Shown piece by piece: positions 19,260 to 31,200 of a stretch of 64,000 nucleotides of DNA. The stretch's first letter is position 1. The number at the start of each line of letters is the position of its first letter. The translations under genes and the position numbers were made by a program. The stretch comes from Psococerastis gibbosa (lineage: Eukaryota; Arthropoda; Insecta; Psocodea; Psocidae): positions 21,632,855-21,696,854 of the forward strand of contig OZ020491.1 in NCBI GenBank assembly GCA_963971405.1, given 5' to 3'. The notes beneath the pieces were generated by a model. The model did not search any database and was not told where the DNA came from. It worked only from the letters and a program-made list of their open reading frames with translations.

Positions 19260-22200
19260 TTCGTCGGGTTAATAACGACTTAGGCCTCATTTGGGCCCAT
19301 AGAGCGTTTGGTTTAGGTGGCGGTATATACTATTGTTTATTTGCACTAATGTAAGATTTTGAGTGTTTCTACTTTGTAACGATTGGCTGCACCACGTGCT
19401 AGTAGTAGTATGGCTGGACACAGTCCCAGGCCACGAACAGTTCACTTAGTGTGTAGTAGTAATGTTCGTCGGGTTAATAATGACTTAGGCCTCATATTTG
19501 GGCCCATTGAGCGATCAAGTAAAAGAAGACGCAGGAGCAATATCATATCAAGAACTGAAGAGGAAGATCGAGGACCGAGTAAACTGGAGGACGATATGCA
19601 GGGAGTTGCTGCCAACCAATCGCTAAGATTGTAACCTTAAGAAGAAGAAGAAAAGCGATCCCGACTTGACTGTCCTATGCCAGCCCATAGGACAGTGGAC
19701 CTTCTGAATATAGTGGATTCCGAACCACTTGGGAAACACAGTGAAGTCACACGATTAGTTCGGAGGTGACCAGACCATGTTTCCCTACCGGCACTGTGCA
19801 CACTACCAAGTTATCTGCAGCTTTGAACCTGCTCTGGTCCGCTGGATTCAACTTGGTATGGCGGCCGGTCAGATGAACTTATAGTAACGTACAGTATAAT
19901 AAAGATACCCAGTTATGCATATACAATAGATACTATACGTGTTAGAGAAGTAAATACGCTCTTTCAAGTGAAAATACAGAATGCGTACCTACTAAACTAA
20001 AAAGAGGTGCACCAGTCAAAAAGGATCTCCTATAATAGTCCAGTACTAGACCGTATTGTAGTACAGTAGGCGTGCGACACACTATAGTTGACCCTCCGAA
20101 CTATTGTACGATGCTTAATTAGTATGGCTCCATTACTGAAAAGCAACATAGTGATGTCATTGACTGCATACTGTACCGAACTGAAATGATAAAGTAAAGT
20201 AAATTCGTGTCGGGGTGGTACTACCCGTGGTACAGGAGTTTTCAGGTTGCATCAACAGCCTCCTGTTTAACCTATCGACAGTCAGGGAAGACTGCCGGGA
20301 CCGCCGGCTTTACATGCCCTCCAAAGCATGGTAGTCAGAAGATAAATAATTGTACCACTAAAAAATTTTGACATTCGGGTGGGACTCGAACCAGTCACCT
20401 TCTGGATGATAGTCCGAGTCGTTACCTCTACGCCATTCTGACTACTGAACTGATACCTAATAATTAATCAATTATTGATGTCTTCTATTGCATGTAGTGC
20501 AACTATGCACCGGCTAGTATAGGCTGTGGGTTGAAAAATAATTAAGATATAATTTAAGATTTAATTTAAGAATTTAGGCTACAATAATATAATATTTTAA
20601 GGCAACATTAGAATAATAAATTTACATATTATATTATATTATACATTCTATTATTTATTCGACAGAAGGAATATTTGTATTATTTTATGTTTATTTTGAG
20701 CATACAGTATATACGATTTGAATCTGTATTTTGGTATATTATATAGGCTATTACATGTTCCAATTTTTCTTCGACCCATATTTAATGGATCAAATATTGG
20801 AACAATAATAGTGTTTAATCAGGGGGATTATATTAAGACTTATATTTTAGTTTGTATTGTATTTTGTTAAAGAATAAACTCGACGACTCATAGCCTATAT
20901 TGGTTTCAGCGTGTATCTCAATCAGTGACCCCAGATGAAGTCAAGGGCATCGGTTTTGATGCTACTTGTTCGCTTGTGGCCATTGACTCCAAAAATAAGC
21001 CTCTTACTATAAGCCCATCTGGTAAGTTAAATTTTAGATTCAAAGAACTAAGTAAAGCCATAAAATTTGGAAATGGAAAACCAAGAGGTCTGGAATAGCC
21101 TCCAGTGTAGGGGGTTCGAATTTTACACAAAATAGTAGGTTTTTAGCCATTTTAGCTGTGAAGTCAATTGGAGCGAGAAATAACACAGTTAAAATTAGAA
21201 TTGTTATCCTAAAGGAGCGTTACCATGACGTCAAGATAAAAAATATGAAAAAAGTACATTTGAGTAATGTAACAAAAAAATTCCTCGAAATAAATTATGG
21301 AGCACTCTTATAGTTTAGGAAGTTGCTCGTCGAATAAAACATTTGAAGTGAAGAATATCGGACATAAAGTATTCTATAACGTTATAGGAAGCATATTAGA
21401 ATTTGCTCTAAATAATGGTCTTAAATTCCAGGGCTATTTTTATTATTAAAAAAGGTTAAATCGCATACAAATAATTTAATGAATGTATCCGAATAACCTC
21501 TTCAATGGCCTCACTAAGTCACCTAATAGGTACTTGTGTCGAGTTGCGAGTTGCAAGCACGCTACCACCTTGCCACCGAAGTCGCTTACTAGTCGCTCGT
21601 ATAATTGAAAGTGTGAAAACAAATTTTAGGCAGAGATGAAAGAAATATCATCTTGTGGATGGACCACCGAGCCGCAGAGCAAGCCAAAATAATCAACAGT
21701 ACAAACCACCGCGTGCTGCGATACGTGGGAGGAGCCATATCCCTGGAAATGCAAACGCCCAAACTGATGTGGCTGCGCGAAAATCTGCCGTCCACCTGGT
21801 CCAGGGCTAAATATTTTTTTGACCTCCCCGATTATCTCACTTGGAGAGCAACTGGTGATGAAACTCGGTGGGTATACTGTACAACAATGTAGGTTGCAGC
21901 AATAAGAATATAAAGCTCTGCCTTTATAATGAAGTTAGCCAAAACAACATGAATTTTTGTTTACGCCGTTATTTAAATGCAATTTTAGACGCGGAAGTCC
22001 ATCGAGTATGCGAGTAGTATGGTCGCAAATTGCGGAACCGACTTAGAGTTCTGTATTGGAGAGATGGGACATTCCAACGCGCCAATACTTTTTTGCACCT
22101 ACTTTTTTTTACGTAGCACCTTTTTACAATGGCTGGTCATATAGGAGGTGTGGCGAGGGGCCCCAGAAATTCAAAAAAATATAATTGGTCGAAAGCGAAT

Positions 22201-25200
22201 GCCTATACTCACCTACATAAACCTACCGACATGCATTTCGTCCTTCAAGTACTAGTACTTCAAAACGCACAATTTTGTTGAAATCTGGAAATCAAACTTT
22301 TCGACGACCATCACAAAGCTTTCATTTATATATTGAAAGAAAAGGGCAAAAAAATAAATCGCTTTCTACTCTAATCCCTCAAAAATTTCAAAATACATCA
22401 CTGACCCCTGATCAGAGTTGTTCCTGAATGAAACGTGATATCGCATGAAGCAGCCATAGGTATACATATATATTCTATGTAAAAGCCAGTCCCCGCTCAG
22501 ACACCTCACCCCGCACTGGCACCTCAAACATACCATAAACACGTCTCAATTCCAGGCTTCTTTTCCACTAGGCCTCATGCAACCTTTCGAAACAATGTCA
22601 TGTTTTGTTGCAATCTTTTTTTTTCGATTTTTTTGATTCGAGCTTGCGGTAGATTTATCATTTAACTCCAAAGCTAACAAAGCATACATATTTTCAACTT
22701 AATTAACGACTGAATTAGTAGCAGGTATCTACCTAGACAGGTACAGCTCAACAATGGCAATACGAATGGTTTCTTTACTATTTCCAGATCATTATGTTCT
22801 GTTGTGTGTAAATGGACATATGTCGCCGGACCTGATCATCATGAAGGCTGGGATAGATCTTACTTTGAGTTAACGAATTTGGAGGAGCTTTTGGATAACG
22901 ATGCCGCGAAAATAGGTAAATACATAAATAATTATTACAATATTGAATACAATTTATATAATTTAGGGGGGGGGGGGGTTAGCGGACAGATTCAGTGGAT
23001 TATAACATTAAAAAACATTATTTATTTCTAATTCCCACTGTAAACCCATTTTTATCTAGTGTAAGTTCATTTCATTTGGGGGGGGGGGGGGGTCGAGACC
23101 TCCTGACCCCCCTAAAATCCGCCCTTTATTGTTTACAGCCTGCAAATGAGCTATTGAATGTGCAAGACGTTATCGCTACTAAATAGTATAGGCTAACCAT
23201 TAAAATTTATTTACACAAAAGGTTCCCCTTGAAATGTTGAAGCCAATTTGCCCCCCCCCCCTGGGCGTATGACCTTGTGGATGCAACTGGGGTCGTTGTT
23301 ATAACAACCCGAATTAGTAAAACCCAAATAATCGTTAAGAAATTAACTTTGTCTAAGAAACCCACTTGTGTTACTATAAAACCCTGAGCGCTTTCGGCAA
23401 GAACTGCCATCTACAGAGGGAAACCCACTAGAACAGTTACACCTTATCTGCGATTTGAGACTTGCTCAACTCGAGGAGAAGATGCAAATGTGACTAGGGA
23501 GAGGAAACCTTGGTTTATATAGGACTGGGAGCGGGAGGAGGAGGGGGTGGGAGGGGGCGTGGCTGGTTACCTATTCCTAACCTACTAGCTAGATCTATTA
23601 GAGGGGATGATTGTGTGAATGATTGTCGTTTGTTAATTTTTCCTTATTGTGTAAAGCTCATTTGATTTCAACATTTTCAAAAAATTTAAAGTGTAACTTT
23701 TCTTTATTTTGTGTAGGGCTGTCCAATTGTGAGGATTGAATGTGTGTTAAGGGGTTTCCCGAATGAAAATTTACAATTAAAATTTTACAATTAAAAAAAC
23801 AAACAACATTTTAATAAACAAAAAAGTTTTTGTTATTTTATGTTTATTAAAATGAAATACCACGAAGTCACGAGTAATCTAATTATTTATGTTAAAACAG
23901 CTAGTCTTGCTGAACAACTCAAAATCTATAGGAAACTTAAAGAAAAATTCGCCATTGCTTCACTTAACCTCAAATTTAACCAAGATTGCAAAAGACTTAG
24001 AATCACTCCTAAATACATCCAAATTAAAACAGCAACCTTTTCCACACAATCCAATAAAGCACTTAGAATCACTCAGAAAGTCTGGCTAGCAGAAGAAATC
24101 AAAAAATGGTTCAAAATCAGAGACAGCATAAGCCTTTACCTTAAAGTTTTACATTCAGAATTATCTTTCAAACTTCACTTTTTTGAATGGACCACCTTCC
24201 AAGATCAAATATACACAAAAATTGGTGGCATCACTTACAAAAAACGCACAACACTAAATAAAAAAATAAAAGAACAGAGTCAAAACCAAAATAACAAATC
24301 CAATTGAATACATCACACGAAACATCAGATGCGCGAGACGCACGTGAGTTCCCGGTCTAACCCCCTTCATCGATCGATGCAGACTGGAGTAGGCAAGGCC
24401 TCACGCCTTCAGCGCAGACACTCACTACACTACCCATCACAACACATAAATTCTATCCTCGTACCGTCAACTTATCTAACACGATTTTCAACACAAAAGA
24501 AGTGGAACTTCTCAACAAGGGCCTCAAGTATTTCCCCGATATAGGTCTAAACAAAAACACGTTAACCAACTTAATGTCAGACACTGAATTTAGCCTAAAA
24601 AACCACAATAATGAAAAACACATACCAGCAGATATTCTGAAAAACGTCAAACTTACACACAAAAACGATAACACTAAATCTATAAAAAAGAAACTAGCCC
24701 AAGATAACCTTACACTCACCAAGGCGGATAAAGGAAATTCTATTGTCATTTTACCTACCCAAGATTATGTTTCTAAAGTCTTAGACCTCATTTCTGACGA
24801 ATCCACATTCGTAAAACTTAAAGTAGACCCCACAAACTAATTCCAAAAAGCAACAAAAAAAGCCATTAAACAAAGTTCTAATACGATACCTCAAGATATA
24901 GCCTATAAATTTACCAACATGAACCCCGTAGCTCCTTCATTTTTTGGTCTGGTTAAACTTCATAAACCCAATCAACCTATCCGCCCAGTAGTTTCGTATA
25001 ACAGTGCCCCAGCCAGCAAAGTAGCTAGTTTTCTCAACAAACACATTCGCGAGCTATCAAACTTCACACCCCGCCACAGCGTCAAAAACTCATTCGAGTT
25101 GGTTTCCCGCCTTAAGCACCTTTCCTTATCCAACAATGCCAAACTCGTCTCTTTCGATGTCAAAAATCTGTTTACTATTATTCCCGTACCCGAAGTACGT

Positions 25201-28200
25201 AAATTAGTTGCCCAGTCACTTTATCACAATAATACATCGAACAGCCTTATTTCAGAGACCCTCCTTCTGTTAGACACATGCACTCATCAAAACTATTTCC
25301 GTTTCGAATCCGACTACTACCAACAAAAAATAGGCCTACCTATGGGTTCTTCCCTTTCTCCCCTTCTTGCTGAAATTTCTAAGGATAACTTCGAACACAA
25401 ACTTCTGCTCAATAAAAATCCCCTAGTTAAATGTATATCTTTCCGGACAAGGTATGTGGATGATATCTTCTGCATTTGGACAGGAAGTAACAGACAACTA
25501 GACAATTTCATAAGTTCTATCAACACAATTTACCCAAAAATCCAATTTACCATGGAAGCAGAAGAAAACAACTCCCTGAACTTTTTAGACCTCACCATCA
25601 CCAAAAATAATAGTACCCTAGACTTCAGCATTCCATGGTATGATTTTTCGACTCCTTAACATCCCCATGAATGAAACCAACTATAGGCCCTATATATAGT
25701 AATGAATTAAATACAATAAAACAAATTGCCCAAAATAACAATTTCAATCTCAATCTAATAGACAGAATCCTACGACATCACAAAATCAAACACAACCTCA
25801 AACTAATTTACCCCCCAGAGAGCTTAAACCCGGAAACCAATAAATCATATTTCAGGATACAATACATAGAAAAAATCACGGAAAAAAATAAGTAACCTCA
25901 TTTCTTCTACAACAGTCAAAACACCAGCCCCGTACAACCGCAACAATTTAGCCAATAAACTCATGAACTGCAAAACCAAACCAGAAAAGGAAAAAGGCAA
26001 TTGAGTTTATCGTCTAAATTGTAACGAAATTTACATAGGCCAAACAGGCAGAAGCTTTAAAACTAGGGTCAGAGAACATATAACAGGTATAGGAGACACC
26101 AACACCAACAGCACATTCGCGAAACACCTTAACTCGGAAAATCACACATTCAATCCTCACAATTGGACAGCCCTACACAAAATAAAGAAAAGTTACACTT
26201 TAATTTTTTTTGAAAATGTTGAAATCAAATGAGCTTTACACAATAAGGAAAAATTAACAAACGACAATCATTCACACAATCATCCCCTCTAATAGATCTA
26301 GCTAGTAGGTTAGGAATAGGTAACCAGCCACGCCCCCTCCCACCCCCTCCTCCTCCCGCTCCCAGTCCTATATAAACCAAGGTTTCCTCTCCCTAGTCAC
26401 ATTTGCATCTTCTCCTCGAGTTGAGCAAGTCTCAAATCGCAGATAAGGTGTAACTGTGCTAGTGCGGGTTTCCCTCTGTCGATGCGGCAGTTCTTGCCGA
26501 AAGCGCTCAGGGTTTTATACTAACACAAGTGGGTTTCTTAGACAAAGTTAATTTCTTAACGATTATTTGGGTTTTACTAATTCGGGTTGTTATAACAAGT
26601 TTTTCTAAAACTCTAAGTTTTTGTTATTTTTTGTTTATTAAAATGAAATACCACGAAGTCACGAGTAATCTAATTATTTATGTCTAAATTGTTGTTAACT
26701 TTTCCAGGGAGCCGTGTGAGTTGTCCTGGGGCTCCATGCGGAGCAGGGCTTCTTCCAGAGGCCGCAGCCCAGTTAGGCCTACACCCTGGTACGCCAGTGG
26801 GGGCCTCAATTATAGATGCCCATGCCGGGGGCCTCGGACTTCTGGGTTGTTCTGCTCCAGGAATTTCAACCGATTTCGATACACGTTTAGGTAGGTACCG
26901 CATAGACTCGTATCTGGATGTACTTGGTTTAGCTATGCTTCCACCTGTTACACTCCGCCAATAGTAAGCTTGTCACAGCTTGTCCATTATGGCTTGTAGC
27001 CGGCGAAGGACGTATGTCAATTTGTCAATGGCCCGAAACTCATATGGAAACAATATAATTTCCGAAATCCGTGGGGTCACCATAGCTATAGGTAGGCCTA
27101 GGTTAATAAAAGAGTCCTTCACGACATTATTAGGTACCGCATAATGGACAACCAGCGTATAAAAATACAACAAAAGCAATGTGGCAAAATGCTTTTCTCT
27201 GATTGAGTTGTTAATTCCCAAATATAGAGCCTATGATTAACTTATGGAGAGAGGCATATCGTATCAACTTTTGGCTATTTTATTTCATACATTTTACGAT
27301 AAAATAGCAGTTTGATTTGTTGACCATTTGAATTAAAATATAATGGAGTAAGCTTTCAAATTTTTAACTGTCATTAGACTATTAGCCTATCATTTGGGTG
27401 TATATAACCATTAAAGTTTATTAAAAGAATAATTACTTGTTTAAATGGATTTGCACGTCGATAAGTATCCATTATTGTATCGCAGGTTTGATTTGCGGGA
27501 CTTCAACATGCCATATGGCAGTGGCAAACAAACCTCACCTGGTCCCGGGAGTTTGGGGCCCCTACTATAGCGCCCAAGTGCCGGAGATGTGGCTAAGTGA
27601 GGGAGGACAGAGCGCCACTGGGAAACTTATTGATTTCGTCGTTGACACTCACCCGGCTGTAGCTGGTGTCAGGGCAAATTTGGACAAAGACGTGTAAGTA
27701 CCTGTATGTAAGGCCGTAACCAGAGGGGGGGGGGTCGAGGGGGTCCGGACCCATCCCGAAATATTTGCAGTGTACACTAGATAGAATGGAGTTTTAAATA
27801 TAATGAGGTTACGTCATCTCCTATGACGTCAGAAGGACCCCTCCCGAAAAAAATTCTTGCTATGGCCTTGCCTATATCAGGAAAATTAAAAGTATACATG
27901 TACCACTGTCAGGGCAGTTTAGATGAGACATGTACAAGATGGAAAATAATAGCGAAGCGTATTCAGCAGGGTTTAGGACTTAGGGTGCCTGAGAAAAGAA
28001 TATCTACAGCCAGCGATGGAGGATGAAGTGGCAAAAGTGGAGCTGAAGAGGGCGTGCCAGGGGAGTGGAGGCATCGATGCCACAAGTTGCTGTCAACCAG
28101 CCGCACTCGGCTGTAACTTGAAGAAGAAGAAGAAGAGGTGGTCAAATGCTAAATGCATTGATGTTTTGCGGAATCGTGGCCACTCGGCTCTCCCCATAAC

Positions 28201-31200
28201 GGACCTCTTTCGTACAGGAAAATGCTGGCGCTCACCCAATCAGAACCAAACGCGCCTACGCCCTAAGCAATTATAAAATTGGGATTTGACGTCATTTCTC
28301 TATGGATCTCTATATAAAAGAGAGCAGATCCACCAAAGGCTAAGAATTTTGGCTAATTTTTTTTCCTACTTGTCTCATTTTTAGACACCTCCATCAGCAT
28401 CTTAACGAAATTCTATCTACATTATCTGAACGGCGGAATCTTAAATACGTAGCGATGCTCACAGAAAAACTCCATATTTGGCCTGATTTCCATGGCAACC
28501 GCTCTCCAGTAGCAGATCCTTCTCTTCTGGGCATGGTAGGCTATCATCTAAACATAATTAATAGCCATGCAGAAAACTGTTACAAAGTGACAAAATGAAA
28601 TAGGGTATGTAGGTACCTAGATCAGAAGCCTGATAACGAGGATACCGGGGTTAAATAAATACCCTAGGATTATAACTGTAAACAAACAAATTTTGAATAG
28701 CACTTTCCAATTTAAAATTATCTTGTTTACATTTTTACTACCAGGGGATTAAATAAATACCGGTATTATAATCGCCTCGATCAGGCTGCAGGGTACGGAC
28801 TCTGATACTTGGTAGGCAGTCCTACGAGCGCATTCACGTAGTAGACCACGTGCGCTCTAAGAAGTCAGGACAAGACAAGTAGAGTAGTGGCACAGACTCC
28901 CACTTTCACCCGAAAGGTTGTTGTTTCGAAAAACATTCGGGCCATGCCTTTGAGGGCATGTAAAACAGACGGTGCCTATATCCTAGTTGAGTGTAAGCGA
29001 GTGCTTTATAGCCCTAACTCCACTAGGTTGGCTTCGTAATAGAACAAAAAGTAATTGTTTATTTATTTAATTAGGCTACGGTTCATTTTTATTTCAGATT
29101 TCTGGATTATCTCTCTCATCGGACGAGGATGACCTTGCTGTAAAATATTTAGCCACAATACAAGCGCTTGCGGTAAGCCCACTCGCATAAAGACTAGCAA
29201 TTGGGTAGGAAAGTTTACGATTTGTGGTAGCCTACTGTAGGTTAACCAGAAGCAATTTTAAACCGCATTTTTAAATTGTTTTGCATTCCATATGAATTGG
29301 TATAGGCTACTTAGAGTGCATACCACTGGATCTTTTGATTATCTATTCAGCTGCAATGGCATAAAGGTATAACACTGAAGAACTACGGCACAGGAGGGAA
29401 TGACCCAGCTCTACTATGCGGCACGGTGTCAGATGGCCTCCTACCAGCCAAGGACGGGCGTTGACTGAAGAAGAAGAAGAAGACCTTTTGACCCATGGTG
29501 TCCTCTATTGGGCTCAGTATGCACATGCGACTTGAACGCCGGCGATTTGATGAGAAATTTGTCATTGAAGCAAATGCTTTGGTTCAAGAACCAAAAAGCA
29601 AGTCAACTTCAGCGTTCAGCAGATTACTGTCGCTGAATTGTCACTGGCCTCTTGCAGATGCACATGCACGGATTTCTCCTCGACACGCTGCGGCCTAGAA
29701 GCCACCAGACTTGTTTTCAAAAATACTAGATTGTTTTCAGCTCTAACCAATCAATGCGGCTAGGTCACGCCTCCTTCCCATGCCATCTGGCACGGATCGG
29801 TGTCCGAGAGTCTCCTCTCTGTGAGTGTGTGGATCAAGAGGGTACTCCGGACCACATCACTTTTGAGTGCCCCCTCTACAGCCGGGAGAGGACAGAGCTT
29901 ATTAGCAGGTTGCAGGACCAGGGGAAGTTTCCGCCATTCACATATATGGATGTGCTCCAGGACTTGGACAGAGAGGTGTTGACGGAGGTGGTCAGCTTCC
30001 TGGAGAGTATCGGACAAAAGTGGTAGGACGTTGGGCAAGCTGTTTCAGACGGGCCCTGGGCAACCTCGTTGTCCAGTGAGCTCCCGATAGCAGTCTTTTG
30101 TCAAATGGATTTGGTAATGGCTGAATACCCTTAAGCCAAAAAAAAAAAAAAAAATCAGATCAGGCTGTACGACGGCAAATTACCAAATTAGCGGTACCTA
30201 CTTATTTTACTTATTTTTAACAATTGTTTGTGTTCATATTATTTTGGTATAAGACCAGCGTTTAACAATAACTGCAGCCTTCCCAAAATTTGAAACCCCG
30301 AGCCGCTGGTTGCAACCAATCGCCAACCCATTTGCTCCAATGGCACCTGCCGCTTAGTGACGTTGATAATCTTACTTATCTTCTGTAATAATCATTTTTA
30401 ACAGTGCTGTTAAAATTGATTCAATCGAATTGTTTTTCAGTATGGAACTCGTCACATTTTGGAGGCCCTACGAACCAGTGGTCACGACAAGCTTCAGTCC
30501 ATTCTTCTGTGTGGAGGTCTAAGCAAGAACCCAGTCTTCGTCCAAACCCATGCCGATGTTCTGGGTCTGCCAGTTCTTCTGCCTAGTGAGCCGGAGAGTG
30601 TCCTCCTGGGCGCCGCAATGCTCGGCGCTGTAGCTGCCGAAACATTCCCCACTGTAGAGGCTGCTGTGCAAGCCATGGGCGGCCCAGCGGAGGTGATTAA
30701 GCCTGTACCAGAGGTTGTAAGGTAGGTTTCTTATAAGTTCACGACCAATCCAATCGAGACACTTCATAATGAGGTTCTGTAGGGACAGTCTTGGTCACTA
30801 GGTTCGCTGACGACAAACCGATATCCATATAATTCAAAATGGCCGCCGTTTGCATGCGAAAACTAAGCTCTTAGCATCTAATTAATTCTTTTAATATTTT
30901 GTATAATATTTTTACTATGCCTGGACCTTATTTCGCTGCATATAATTTAATATATATATATATATGTATATATGCTCAATGATTTATAGAAAAATGTCAC
31001 TTTAAAATAATACGTAATTAAAAATCATTTTAAAATAGTATTGAGGCTTATAGAAAAATCAACGCTTTGATATCATGGCAACTGGTGCTGCCATCTACAA
31101 AATGACGTCACAAATGAACCTCATTGGTAAATAATGGATCGCGGTTAAGCGGTTATTCCACTATTATAACTTAATTTATAAAATATATGTTAAGTATCTG

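Larger units (their letters stand above)
23296..26683 (+). mobile_element. Penelope-like retroelement, broken, with inverted and direct terminal repeats
   Basis: Lies in FGGY intron 4, same strand as the gene. Parts in order: an inverted copy of the element's 3' end (23296-23746); a short spacer; a 69-base direct repeat (23824-23892); a decayed coding region (23840-26232); the 3' end (26140-26598); and a second 69-base direct repeat (26615-26683). This mix of inverted and direct terminal repeats is the known Penelope-like layout. Coding parts are a reverse transcriptase and a GIY-YIG nuclease, with stops and frameshifts, so it is not autonomous. Confidence 0.9.

Noticed and set aside
23840-24307. 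Independent 155-residue gene
   Set aside because: It is the N-terminal part of the Penelope-like element, out of frame with the RT.
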